Under the pieces are notes generated by a model, which was given only the letters and a program-made list of their open reading frames with translations, was not told where the DNA came from and did no database searches. A program made the position numbers and the translations under genes. Below are positions 7,894 to 16,100 of a stretch of 34,271 bases of DNA, one piece after another (the first letter of the stretch is position 1; each line of letters begins with the position of its first letter). Where the stretch lies: NCBI RefSeq assembly GCF_014903745.1, contig NZ_JACVXA010000054.1:1-34271 (forward strand), in the 5' to 3' direction. The stretch is from Mangrovicoccus algicola (GTDB taxonomy: Bacteria > Pseudomonadota > Alphaproteobacteria > Rhodobacterales > Rhodobacteraceae).

Positions 7894-8916
7894 TCAGGCC
7901 TTCGGGCGGTCCTCGCCGAAGAGCCCGCGCAGCGAGCGCTGGACCAGTCGGCTGACCGAGGGCCTGGGCTGGGTCAGGTAGGGCAGCGGGCGGCAGACCT
8001 CGATCGCCGCCACACCCACCCGGGCGGTCAGCGCGCCGTTGACCACCCCTTCGCCGAAGCGGCGCGAGACCTTGGAAACCAGCCCGCCCCCCGCGACGGA
8101 GCCGATCAGGTCGTCGCCCACCGCCAGCGCCCCGGTCGCGACCAGGTGCGTCAGCACCCCCCGCGTCAGCCGCCAGGCGCCCAGCATCCCGGCCCGCCCG
8201 CCATAGATCTCGGCGATTTTCCGGATCATGCGGAGATTGGCGTAGAGCGCGGTGATCAGGTCGGCCAGGGCCAGCGGCACCAGCGCGGTGACCGTCGCCA
8301 CCTGCCGCGCCGCCGCCTCGACCTCGCGCAGGGCCCGCGCATCCAGCGGTGCCACCAGCGCGCGTTCGGCCACGCCCAGCACGGCATCGGCGTCGAAATG
8401 TTCCTCCACCGCCTTGTCCAGGCCCTCCGCCGTCCATTCCAGCTCGCGCCGCCCGGCATAGAAGGTGCCCAGGTTGCGCGCCAGCCTGCGCGCCGCCTCC
8501 AGGTCGGCGCGGGCCAGCACCTCGGCCGCCGCCTGGTGGATCCGGTCCAGCCGCGACAGCCGCGCCAGCGCGAAAAGCTCGCGCAGGATCAGGATCAGCG
8601 ACACCGCCACGAAAGCGGCGAAGAGCACGCCGAGCAGGCCCGCCAGCACCGGGCTGGCCTGCATCGCCGCCGCCACCGCCGCCCAGGCCGCCATGCCGAA
8701 GAACGCCGCCGCCACCGCGCCGCCCAGCCCCAGGAACCAGCCTGCCAGGGGCGAGCGCTCGCGCGCTGCCAGATGGGCCAGCGTGGTCATCGCCGCCGCC
8801 TCGGCCGCGTCCTCGCCGACCGGCGGCGCGGTGGAGGGGGTCTCCTTCGCCGGGTCGGCCCCGGCCTCCAGGTCGAACAGTACCGGGCCGCCCCGCGGCT
8901 TGTCCTCGTCGCTCAT
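7894..8916 (-). CDS. TIGR01620 (YcjF-like) inner-membrane protein
   Basis: A 340-residue protein of the YcjF/TIGR01620 (DUF697-related) family. The first ~50 residues are polar and low-complexity. Two hydrophobic helices follow at about residues 58-85 (GWFLGLGGAVAAAFFGMAAW) and 90-113 (VLAGLLGVLFAAFVAVSLIL). The large C-terminal part has the family's conserved LVPLALADLITALYANLRMI and RRFGEGVVNGALTARVG segments. In enteric bacteria ycjX and ycjF are neighbours linked to envelope stress; the biochemical role is unknown. Its ATG at 8916 has AAGGAGA upstream and follows the ycjX stop by 25 bp, so the pair forms an operon. Assignment to the family is secure, function is not. Confidence 0.88.
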   Translation of the reverse strand: MSDEDKPRGGPVLFDLEAGADPAKETPSTAPPVGEDAAEAAAMTTLAHLAARERSPLAGWFLGLGGAVAAAFFGMAAWAAVAAAMQASPVLAGLLGVLFAAFVAVSLILILRELFALARLSRLDRIHQAAAEVLARADLEAARRLARNLGTFYAGRRELEWTAEGLDKAVEEHFDADAVLGVAERALVAPLDARALREVEAAARQVATVTALVPLALADLITALYANLRMIRKIAEIYGGRAGMLGAWRLTRGVLTHLVATGALAVGDDLIGSVAGGGLVSKVSRRFGEGVVNGALTARVGVAAIEVCRPLPYLTQPRPSVSRLVQRSLRGLFGEDRPKA

Positions 8917-8941
8917 CGGCGGGCTCTCCTTGCCAGTTCCG

Positions 8942-10372
8942 TCACAGCCGGTCCCCGAACAGGAACTGCGCCGCCCGGTCGAGCCGGATATGCGGCGGCC
9001 CCTCGCCCGGCGCCAGGGTCAGCGGCGCAGGCGCGAAGCGCATCACCTGGTAATCCTCGTCGAGCCATTTCGGCGCCCCCTCCCGCGCGGGCGCCAGGAG
9101 GCGCAGCGGATCAGCCGGCAGCTTGCCGGGATAGAAGGCCGCCTCCGCCCCCGTGTCCAGCCGCCGGCCGCGCACCAGCTCCAGCGTGCGGCCGCCATGC
9201 TGGCGGGTCTCCTCGACCGTGGCGCGCAGCGCGGCAAGCGACATGGCCCCGGTCCGGGCGCCGGCGAATTGCGCCCGGTCGCGGGCCTCGCGCACCAGCG
9301 CCTCGGTGATCGCGGTCAGCTGGGCGTGCTGGGAATGGTGCAGATGGTCGGCCTTGGTCGCCGCGAACAGGATCTTCTCCACCCGCCGCCCCAGCAGGAG
9401 CCCCGAGAGCCAGGAATTGGCGCCGGGGCGGAAGGCGCCCAGAACCTCGGCCATCACCCCGCGCAGGTCCTCCAGCGCCGCCGGGCCGTCATGGATCGCG
9501 CCCAGCACGTCCAGCAGCACCACCTGCCGGTCGATGCGGCTGAAATGGTCGCGGAAGAAGGGTTTGACGATCTTCGACTTGTAGGCCTCGTAGCGGCGTT
9601 CGAATTCGCGCCAGAGGCTGCGCCGCGGCTGCCCCGTCCCCGGCGGAAGCGGCGCGAAGGTCAGCGCGGGCGATCCCTCCATCTCGCCGGGCAGCAGGAA
9701 CCGCCCCGGCGAGCAGTCGGAGAATCCCGCCTCGCGCGAGGCCTTGAGGCTGTCGGCGAAAAGCCGCGCCAGCGTCTCGGCCGCCTCGTCGGCGAAGGGG
9801 GCCTGCGGGTCGGCGGCGGCCATCGCATCCAGATAGCTCCGCCCGCCGGGGCGATGCTCCAGCCGGCCGAGCGCGGTCTCCGACCACTGGGCATAGCTCT
9901 TGTCCATCAGGCCCAGGTCCAGGAGCCACTCGCCGGGATAATCGACGATGTCCAGGTGCACCGTGCGTGGCCCGGTCAGGCCGCCCAGCGTGGTCAGCCC
10001 CCCCATCAGCCCGTGCGGCCGCACCCGGAAGGACAGGCGCAGCTCGGAGATCGCGCGCGTGCTGTCGGGCCAGTGCGGATCGGTGCCGGTGATCGCGCCC
10101 AGGTGGCGCTCATAGGGAAATCGCGGGACGGTGTCGTCGGGCTGCGGCCGCAGATAGGCCGACAGGATCCGCCCCGAGGCGGCGGGTTCCAGCTGCCGCA
10201 TCCGCGCGCGGTCCAGCATGTTGGCCACCAGCGAGGTGATGAACACCGTCTTGCCCGAGCGCGACAGCCCCGTCACGCCCAGCCGCACCACGGGTTCCAG
10301 GAAGGCCTCGCTGACCGCGCTGCCCGCATCCTCGACGCTGCGCGCCATCGTGTCGATCAGGGATCCGATCAC
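8942..10372 (-). CDS. ycjX: YcjX-family P-loop GTPase-like protein
   Basis: A 476-residue DUF463/YcjX-family protein. A Walker A motif, GLSRSGKT, lies at residues 35-42. Family landmarks follow, including VHLDIVDYPGEWLLDL, which carries the Asp of a G3/Walker B-like element, the ESGFSD-like segment (here EAGFSDCSPGRFLLPG), and FFRDHFSRIDRQVVLLDVL. It is predicted cytoplasmic or peripheral on the membrane. The start codon is GTG at 10372, supported by a GAGGTGAG ribosome-binding site; no better ATG exists nearby. It precedes the TIGR01620 gene in a two-gene operon, matching the ycjX-ycjF order elsewhere. A role in envelope maintenance is inferred from that association only. Confidence 0.92.
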   Translation of the reverse strand: MIGSLIDTMARSVEDAGSAVSEAFLEPVVRLGVTGLSRSGKTVFITSLVANMLDRARMRQLEPAASGRILSAYLRPQPDDTVPRFPYERHLGAITGTDPHWPDSTRAISELRLSFRVRPHGLMGGLTTLGGLTGPRTVHLDIVDYPGEWLLDLGLMDKSYAQWSETALGRLEHRPGGRSYLDAMAAADPQAPFADEAAETLARLFADSLKASREAGFSDCSPGRFLLPGEMEGSPALTFAPLPPGTGQPRRSLWREFERRYEAYKSKIVKPFFRDHFSRIDRQVVLLDVLGAIHDGPAALEDLRGVMAEVLGAFRPGANSWLSGLLLGRRVEKILFAATKADHLHHSQHAQLTAITEALVREARDRAQFAGARTGAMSLAALRATVEETRQHGGRTLELVRGRRLDTGAEAAFYPGKLPADPLRLLAPAREGAPKWLDEDYQVMRFAPAPLTLAPGEGPPHIRLDRAAQFLFGDRL

Positions 10373-10501
10373 CCGTGCTCACCTCGCTTCCGCCTGATCC
10401 CGAGATAGGCCTGCCGGGCGCCGGTGAAAAGTGCGGCGCGTCCGCCCGCCTGCATCGAGCAGGCCGTTGACGCCGCGGCGCAACCCCGCCATTGCTCCAC
10501 C

Positions 10502-11734
10502 ATGACCCGCACGCCCCTGCTCACCCCCGTTCTCGTCTCCGGCTGCATCATCATGCTGGTGAGCTTTGCCATCCGCGCGAGCTTCGGCGTGTTCCAGATC
10601 CCCATCGCCGAGGAATTCGGCTGGCTGCGCTCGGATTTCTCGCTGGCCATCGCCATCCAGAACCTCGCCTGGGGCTTCGGACAGCCGATCTTCGGCGCGC
10701 TGGCCGAGAAGATCGGCGACCGCAAGGCGATCGTCATGGGCGCGGTGCTGTATGCCTTCGGGCTGGTGGCCTCCTCGGTCTCCACCCTGCCGATCCAGCA
10801 TCAGCTGCTGGAAATCGCGGTGGGTTTCGGCATCGCGGGCACCGGGTTCGGGGTGATCCTGGCCGTGGTCGGGCGCGCCTCCTCGCCGCAGAACCGGTCC
10901 ATGTCGCTGGCCATCGCCACCGCCGCCGGATCCGCGGGCCAGGTGATCGGCGCCCCCATCGCCGAGGGGCTGCTGGCGCTGATGCCCTGGCAGCAGGTCT
11001 TCCTGGTCTTCGCCGCCGCGATCCTCTTGGTGCTGGCGGCGCTGCCGATGATGCGCGCGCCGGTCGCGCCGCGCGCCGAGCTGGAGGAAAGCCTCGGCCA
11101 GATCCTCGGCCGGGCGCTGCGCGATCCCAGCTTCGCGCTGATCTTCCTGGGCTTCTTCTCCTGCGGCTACCAGCTGGCCTTCGTGACCGCGCATTTCCCG
11201 GCGCTGGTGACCGAGATGTGCGGCCCGATCCTCGACGGATCGCTGCTGGACCGGCTGGGCATCGGCACCACCTCGGCGCTCGGCGCGGTGTCGATCGCGG
11301 TGATCGGGCTGGCCAATATCGCGGGCACCCTGACAGCGGGCTGGCTGGGCAACCGCTTTCCCAAGAAATACCTGCTTTCGGCGATCTATGTCGGGCGCAC
11401 GGCGATCTCGGCCTGGTTCATCGCCATGCCGATCACCCCCGCGACGGTCCTCGTCTTCTCGGTGGTGATGGGGGCGCTGTGGCTGGCGACCGTGCCGCTG
11501 ACCTCGGGGCTGGTCGCGCATCTCTACGGGCTGCGCTACATGGGCACGCTCTACGGGATCGTGTTCTTCTCGCACCAGCTGGGCAGCTTCCTCGGCGTCT
11601 GGCTGGGCGGGCGGATGTACGACCTGACCGGCGACTATACCGCCGTGTGGTGGGTCGGGGTCGGCATCGGCGCCTTCAGCGCCATCGTCCACCTGCCGGT
11701 GCGCGAAAGCCCGCGGATCGCGGCCGCGGCCTGA
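10502..11734 (+). CDS. Major facilitator superfamily transporter
   Basis: A 410-residue permease with about twelve predicted membrane helices. The segment GALAEKIGDRKAIVMG (between helices 2 and 3) is a recognisable version of MFS motif A, and the second half repeats it as GWLGNRFPKKYL. The overall pattern, with AIRASFGVFQIPIAEEFGW near the N-terminus, resembles monocarboxylate/oxalate-formate-type MFS porters, but the substrate cannot be read from sequence. The frame is open upstream to 10424 (GTG), but the ATG at 10502 begins the hydrophobic core and is preferred. It has no clear ribosome-binding site; a weak TTGACG-17 bp-CATTGC pair at 10467-10495 would make the transcript nearly leaderless. 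It stands alone between divergent ycjX and convergent idi. Confidence 0.88.
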   Translation: MTRTPLLTPVLVSGCIIMLVSFAIRASFGVFQIPIAEEFGWLRSDFSLAIAIQNLAWGFGQPIFGALAEKIGDRKAIVMGAVLYAFGLVASSVSTLPIQHQLLEIAVGFGIAGTGFGVILAVVGRASSPQNRSMSLAIATAAGSAGQVIGAPIAEGLLALMPWQQVFLVFAAAILLVLAALPMMRAPVAPRAELEESLGQILGRALRDPSFALIFLGFFSCGYQLAFVTAHFPALVTEMCGPILDGSLLDRLGIGTTSALGAVSIAVIGLANIAGTLTAGWLGNRFPKKYLLSAIYVGRTAISAWFIAMPITPATVLVFSVVMGALWLATVPLTSGLVAHLYGLRYMGTLYGIVFFSHQLGSFLGVWLGGRMYDLTGDYTAVWWVGVGIGAFSAIVHLPVRESPRIAAAA

Positions 11735-11745
11735 GGCGGCGCGGC

Positions 11746-12276
11746 TCAGACCTTGACCAGGGTGCCGAAGATGCGGTCCTTGTGCTCGTCCATGTAGATG
11801 CGCAGCCAGGGCGTGAACCGCGCGGGGCGGCGCGCCACCTCGGCGGCCAGGTCGTAGATGCCGATCCACTCGACCTGCATCACCTCCTCGGGGTTCGGGC
11901 GCACCGGCACCTGGCGGCTGGCATGGGCCAGGAAGATGTCCACCACCTCATGCTCGATCATGCCGCCGCCGACATCGGCGCGGTATTCCACCGTGTCGCG
12001 CAGCGCGGGGTAGAGCCCGGTGATCCCCAGTTCCTCGCGCAGCCGCCGGACCGCGCAATCCGAGGATTTCTCGTTCCATTTGGGATGGGTGCAGACCGTG
12101 TTCGCCCATAATCCCGGCGTGTGGTACTTGGACATCGCGCGGCGCTGGATCAGCACGTTCTGCCCGTCCATGACGAAGACCGAGACCGCCGGATGGCGCA
12201 TGCCCCTCTGATGCACCTCCATCTTGTCGAGAGGCGTCAGCTTGCCATTCACCCATGCCGGGATCTTGTCTGTCAT
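11746..12276 (-). CDS. idi: Isopentenyl-diphosphate delta-isomerase, type 1
   Basis: Nudix-fold enzyme interconverting isopentenyl diphosphate and dimethylallyl diphosphate in the cytoplasm, feeding quinone, carotenoid and other isoprenoid synthesis. The 176-residue length is standard. The active-site cysteine is C62 in WANTVCTHP with metal ligand H64 beside it. The Nudix helix is CAVRRLREELGI (E81, E82), and the second pair of metal-binding or catalytic glutamates is E108 and E110 in GGGMIEHEVVD. The ATG at 12276 is chosen by homology; only a weak AGGG precedes it and the frame continues upstream without recognisable sequence. It ends 11 bp from the convergent MFS stop. No carotenoid or photosynthesis genes are nearby, in contrast to phototrophic relatives. 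Confidence 0.93.
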   Translation of the reverse strand: MTDKIPAWVNGKLTPLDKMEVHQRGMRHPAVSVFVMDGQNVLIQRRAMSKYHTPGLWANTVCTHPKWNEKSSDCAVRRLREELGITGLYPALRDTVEYRADVGGGMIEHEVVDIFLAHASRQVPVRPNPEEVMQVEWIGIYDLAAEVARRPARFTPWLRIYMDEHKDRIFGTLVKV

Positions 12277-12512
12277 GCGGCGGCCCTGGTTGCGGTCACT
12301 GGACTGGTGGGCGGGCCGGCGGCCCGGAAAGCATCCGGAAGACGGGGCTGCGGGGCCGCCGTTCCGGGTCTGGAAGACATCTAAGCGGCCTTGAGCGGGC
12401 TTTGCACGCCGACATCGTGACACAGGCCGAATGGGCGCGCCCCCGGCCGGGAACGGGGCTTGACCCGCCCGGCCCGCCGCGCGATGCCGGGGGCGAATCC
12501 ACGGAGGGTGCC

Positions 12513-12947
12513 ATGGAAACGAGGTTCCGCGCGATCACCGGGCTCGCGCTGCTGCTGGCAGCGGGGCAGCCCGCCCTGGCCGGAGGCGATGCCGCCGCCG
12601 GAGAGGACGGCTTCCGCCGCTGCCAGGCCTGCCACGTCGTGCGCGCGCCCTCGGGCGAGGTGCTGGCCGGGCGCTCGGCGCGCACCGGGCCCGATCTTTA
12701 CGGACTGCCCGGGCGGGTGCTGGGATCGCAGGAGGATTTCGCCTATTCGCAGGCTTTCGAGGAAGCCCGGGCCGCCGGGCTGACCTGGGACGAGGACGCC
12801 TTTGCCGCCTACCTGCAGGATCCCGGCGCCTATCTGTCGCAGGTCATGGGCCACCGGCTGCGCAGCAAGATGACCTTCCGGCTGCGCGACGAGGCGGCCG
12901 CCCGCGACCTCTGGGCCTATCTCGAGAGCCTCTCCGCCCCGGAATGA
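12513..12947 (+). CDS. Class I c-type cytochrome (c2/c550-like), periplasmic
   Basis: A 144-residue precursor with a Sec signal peptide (about residues 1-23, ending ALAGG) and one haem-binding site CQACH (C37, C40, H41). The distal haem ligand is probably M120 in RSKMTFRL, a motif shared with cytochrome c2/c550 electron carriers. It should shuttle electrons in the periplasm between respiratory complexes or to a reductase. The ATG at 12513 has CGGAGGG at good spacing; the long upstream open frame is not protein-like. It is monocistronic, divergent from idi and convergent with the tetR-type gene. It is slightly longer than mature c2 because of an insertion between haem and methionine; the exact partner is not identifiable. 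Confidence 0.88.
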   Translation: METRFRAITGLALLLAAGQPALAGGDAAAGEDGFRRCQACHVVRAPSGEVLAGRSARTGPDLYGLPGRVLGSQEDFAYSQAFEEARAAGLTWDEDAFAAYLQDPGAYLSQVMGHRLRSKMTFRLRDEAAARDLWAYLESLSAPE

Positions 12948-12959
12948 GCCGCCGGGCGC

Positions 12960-13589
12960 TCAGCGGCTGGCGGCGGTGCCGTAGCGGGCCAGGAACATGT
13001 CGACCGCGGCGGTGATGATCCGGTCGACATCGGCGGGCGTCACCTCGGAGACCATGTTGAACATCAGCCGCGACCACAGATGCGCCTTGCACAGTTCGGT
13101 GAACTGCTCGGCGGCGAAGTCGCAATCCTCGATCTCAAGCTCGCCCGCCTCCACCGCCTGGCGGAAATACTCGGCAATGCTGCGCCGTGCCTGTTCCGGC
13201 CCCGAGCGGTAGAAGGCGCGGCCCAGCTCGGGAAACCGCTCCGCCTCCGCGACGCAGAGCCGGAACACGCTCTGGCCGAAATCCGACAGCACGAAGGCGG
13301 TCAGCCGCTGGGCGATGTCGGTCAGGGTCTCGCGCACCGAGCGGCCGCCAAGCGCATGGGCGCGGGCCTGTTCGCTCTGGCGCTGGCATTCGCAGCGCGC
13401 GACCTCGAGGAAAAGCTGCCTCTTGTCGGTGAAATAGCTGTAGAGCGTCGCCTTGGAGACGCCCGCCGCGCGGGCGATGGCATCGACGCTGGCGCCCTCG
13501 AATCCTTCCTGCATGAAGACATCCCGCGCGCCCGCCACGACCTGATCGTATTTGCGGCCGCGCTTCACGTCATGGCTCAGATCGTTCAC
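12960..13589 (-). CDS. TetR/AcrR-family transcriptional regulator
   Basis: A 209-residue repressor-type protein. The N-terminal helix-turn-helix domain lies at about residues 13-60, with FEGASVDAIARAAGVSKATL and YSYFTDKRQLFLEV matching the TetR consensus closely. The C-terminal ligand/dimerisation domain is of the AcrR-like type (FVLSDFGQSVFRLCVAEAERF). Translation is assigned to GTG at 13589 because AGGAGAG precedes it and the domain begins shortly after; the longer frame to 13820 has no TetR-like sequence. The divergent neighbour is the HAD hydrolase gene, 196 bp away. The short dyad TTGCGCGGCAA at 13663-13673 between them is a possible operator. The effector is unknown. Confidence 0.9.
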   Translation of the reverse strand: MNDLSHDVKRGRKYDQVVAGARDVFMQEGFEGASVDAIARAAGVSKATLYSYFTDKRQLFLEVARCECQRQSEQARAHALGGRSVRETLTDIAQRLTAFVLSDFGQSVFRLCVAEAERFPELGRAFYRSGPEQARRSIAEYFRQAVEAGELEIEDCDFAAEQFTELCKAHLWSRLMFNMVSEVTPADVDRIITAAVDMFLARYGTAASR

Positions 13590-13785
13590 CTCGGCTCTCC
13601 TGCGGCATGGCGGCCCCGTCCCGGCATCCCCTCCGGCCGGACCGCAGCGCCAGTATGACCCCTTGCGCGGCAAAAGTGAACGGCCGGGTTCAGCCCCTGT
13701 CGCGACAGCCGCGACCCTCTGCCCCGCGCCCTGCCCGGCGCGGCACGCTACACCGGTCGCAGGAACAGCGGCGCAGGAGGCGGAC

Positions 13786-14406
13786 ATGACGGTGGATGCG
13801 GTTATCTTCGATATCGGCAACGTGCTGATCGAATGGCAGCCCGAACGCTATTACGACCGGGCGGTCGGCACGGCGCGGCGGCAGGCGATGTTCGCGGCGG
13901 TCGACCTTCACGCGATGAACGACCGCGTGGACCGCGGCGAGGATTTCACCGCAACCGTCTATGCCACGGCCGACCGGTATCCAGAGTTCCGCGCCGAGAT
14001 CCGGCGATGGCATGATGACTGGATCGAGATGGCCAGCCCCGAGATCCCGCATTCCGTGCGCCTTCTGCGGGCGCTGCGGGCGAAGGGCGTCCCGGTCTTC
14101 GCGTTGACCAATTTCGGCATCGGCAGCTTTGATCACGCCGTCACGCATTACCCGTTCCTGGAGGAATTCGACCGCCGCTACATTTCGGGGCACATGCAGG
14201 TCATCAAGCCCGATCCGCGCATCTACGAGATGGTCGAACAGGATTGCGGCATCGCGCCGGGACGGCTTCTGTTCACCGATGACCGCGCCGACAACATCAC
14301 CGCCGCCGCGGCCCGCGGCTGGCAGGTGCATCCCTTCGACGGGCCCCGGGGCTGGGCGAAGGTGCTGGTGGCGAAGGGCCTGCTGAGCGCAGAAGAGGCG
14401 CGCTAG
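13786..14406 (+). CDS. HAD-superfamily hydrolase, YihX-like (HAD-IA variant 3)
   Basis: A 206-residue cytoplasmic HAD phosphatase. Motif I is VIFDIGNVLIEW with nucleophile D9; the Gly-Asn after it, instead of a second Asp, is typical of the YihX-like branch (alpha-D-glucose-1-phosphate phosphatase and relatives). Motif II is the Thr in FALTNFG, the motif III lysine is in VIKPDPRIYE, and motif IV is LLFTDDRADNI. The substrate cannot be deduced. The ATG at 13786 follows AGGAGG. The stop overlaps the convergent stop of the secreted-protein gene by four bases. It is divergent from the TetR-type regulator, which might control it. Confidence 0.85.
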   Translation: MTVDAVIFDIGNVLIEWQPERYYDRAVGTARRQAMFAAVDLHAMNDRVDRGEDFTATVYATADRYPEFRAEIRRWHDDWIEMASPEIPHSVRLLRALRAKGVPVFALTNFGIGSFDHAVTHYPFLEEFDRRYISGHMQVIKPDPRIYEMVEQDCGIAPGRLLFTDDRADNITAAAARGWQVHPFDGPRGWAKVLVAKGLLSAEEAR

Positions 14407-15410
14407 CCGCCCCGCTTTGCCGCGACGGCGCCGGAGAGGCACTGCCCGCCCGCCCCCGCAAGCCCGGCCAGCCGCTCCGGCGGGCCGAGGCGGCGGGCCA
14501 CATCCGCCGCCATGCGCGGGCTGGCCCGGTATTCCGCCTGCGGGATCAGCGCCTCGGAGGGGCTGGCGAAGGGAAAGATCCCCGCCCCCGACATGACCAT
14601 CCCCATCGCCCCCGCCTGCAGGCAGCCGGGAACGGCATCGGGGCATTCGCCACGGCAGAAGGCGGCCAGCGGCTGCCAGGCCGCCACCTCGGCGGCAGGC
14701 GCGAACCAAGCGCGCAGCCCGGCGCCATCCGTCTGCGAGGCAGGCGGCAGCGGCTGCCATTGCAGCCGCGCAGCCGCATCCGGCACCCCGAAGCGGCGCG
14801 GCGTCGGCACCGGATCCCCCGCCAGCGCCAGCACCGCGCGGGCGCGGTCCTCGATGACGGCGGCGGGCTGTTGCGGCACGGAGGGGGCCTCCGCCAGCAG
14901 GTCCAGCGCCGGACGCGCCGCGCCGACGCTGAGCAGCGCCGCGATGTTGTAGAGCGCGCTGCGCGTCTCGCCCGCCGCGATGAGCCCGCGGATCGCGCCC
15001 TCCGCCGTGCCGTCATCCCGCGCCATCGGCGCATCGGCCGCCGCGAAGGCCTGAGCCAGAGGCGCGCCCGCACCCGCGGCAACGGCGATCCAGCTCTGCC
15101 CGGACAACCCGCCGGGATGGCGCAGGAGCGCGATCCGCGCCGCGCGGTCCAGACCTGCGGTCACATGGGAATGAAGATGCGGCATCCCGGCGATCCGCCC
15201 CAGCAGGACCCGCGCCGCGGCATTGCCCGCCACCGCAAGATCCGACAGCGCGCGCAGCGCCGCGGCATCGTCGCGGCCCGACAGCCAGTCCTGCCGCGCC
15301 GCAAGGTATCGCGGCGCATCGGCCCCGGCGACGGCTGCGGGCGCAGGCGCGGCCTGCGCCGTCCCCAGGAACAGTCCCAGCAGGAAACCGGCCAGTGCGC
15401 GTCCCGGCAT
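14403..15410 (-). CDS. Secreted protein of unknown function
   Basis: I do not recognise this 335-residue protein. It begins with a clear signal peptide (MPGRALAGFLLGLFLGTAQA), then an Ala-rich, mostly helical region with spaced Leu/Ala pairs (for example GNAAARVLLGRIAGMP) that could be Sel1/TPR-like helical repeats. A C-terminal part contains four cysteines, including FCRGEC and GCLQAG, that could form periplasmic disulfides. The start at 15410 is chosen over 15440 because it begins the signal peptide and lies 4 bp after the ialB-like stop, implying translational coupling. It is therefore likely co-transcribed with the IalB-family gene and exported with it. Its stop codon overlaps that of the HAD gene. 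Confidence 0.75.
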   Translation of the reverse strand: MPGRALAGFLLGLFLGTAQAAPAPAAVAGADAPRYLAARQDWLSGRDDAAALRALSDLAVAGNAAARVLLGRIAGMPHLHSHVTAGLDRAARIALLRHPGGLSGQSWIAVAAGAGAPLAQAFAAADAPMARDDGTAEGAIRGLIAAGETRSALYNIAALLSVGAARPALDLLAEAPSVPQQPAAVIEDRARAVLALAGDPVPTPRRFGVPDAAARLQWQPLPPASQTDGAGLRAWFAPAAEVAAWQPLAAFCRGECPDAVPGCLQAGAMGMVMSGAGIFPFASPSEALIPQAEYRASPRMAADVARRLGPPERLAGLAGAGGQCLSGAVAAKRGG

Positions 15411-15414
15411 CAGC

Positions 15415-15957
15415 CTACTGGGCGCAGCGGCGTTCCGCATCCTCGAAGGCCGCGGTGAAGCCCATCAGCGAGAAAGTGTCCTGCGTGGTGGTGCCCGAAC
15501 GCTCGGAAACGCCCGTCACCTTCGCCTCGGCCCCGGCCTTCATGGCGCGGGCGATCTGGCTGTCCTGCTCGGCCGAGGTGGCCCAGGCGACATCGCCATC
15601 GGCGAAGAGGTCGAATTTCGAATCGCCGATCTCCAGCACGACCGGCTCGCCCTCGGCGAAATCATAGCCCCCCATGAAGGAGACCTCGCCCTTGCCGCCG
15701 CCATTGGCATCCTTCGGCCAGAAGGACACGAAGAGGAAGATGTCGCCGCGCTGCACGGCGACCGGGCGGCCTTCGCGCGTGGCGGTGGATTTGCCCGCCT
15801 GGGGCGGCGACACCACCCAGCACTGGCGGGGGTCATCCTCGACATAGATCGTCCAGTCGGTCTTCGCCCCGACCGGATTATCGGCCATCTGCGCCATCGC
15901 GGGAGCGGCCCAAAGGCCAAGCCCCATCCCCAGTCCGAGAACCAGCCGGTTGATCAA
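15415..15957 (-). CDS. Invasion-associated locus B (IalB) family protein
   Basis: A 180-residue periplasmic protein of the IalB family (PF06776), named from Bartonella but widespread in free-living alphaproteobacteria, where its role is unclear. It has a signal peptide (residues 1-22, ending PAMAQ). Family features include TDWTIYVEDDPRQCWVVSPP with C46, the GDIFLFVSFWP strand, and a C-terminal Cys (FEDAERRCAQ) that probably pairs with C46. Translation appears to start at TTG (15957): AGGAGG lies 5 bases upstream and no ATG or GTG is better placed. The downstream secreted protein starts 4 bp after its stop. A 12-bp palindrome just upstream (15979-15990) may be regulatory. Confidence 0.85.
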   Translation of the reverse strand: MINRLVLGLGMGLGLWAAPAMAQMADNPVGAKTDWTIYVEDDPRQCWVVSPPQAGKSTATREGRPVAVQRGDIFLFVSFWPKDANGGGKGEVSFMGGYDFAEGEPVVLEIGDSKFDLFADGDVAWATSAEQDSQIARAMKAGAEAKVTGVSERSGTTTQDTFSLMGFTAAFEDAERRCAQ

Positions 15958-15978
15958 TTCCGCCTCCTAAACCTCTGT

Positions 15979-15990
15979 CGTTCCGGAACG
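15979..15990. promoter_or_regulatory. 12-bp perfect palindrome upstream of the IalB-family gene
   Basis: CGTTCCGGAACG is a perfect inverted repeat, 22 bp before the TTG start and just upstream of the ribosome-binding site. The position suits an operator or a small 5' UTR stem. No promoter hexamers or paired second copy were found, so function is speculative. Confidence 0.3.
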
Positions 15991-16100
15991 GCCCGCTCTG
16001 CGGGGGCCTGCCCGGCACATGCCTCAGTCGCGGCGACGATAGCCCAGCTTCGCGCCGATTCCAAATGCAGCCCCCCCGATATGAGGGCCGCGCGCGGCGC

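Noticed and set aside
12947-12968. A 6-bp inverted repeat (AGCCGC/GCGGCT) between the cytochrome c and tetR-type genes as a terminator
   Set aside because: The stem is short and lacks a T-tract; such repeats are common by chance at this G+C.
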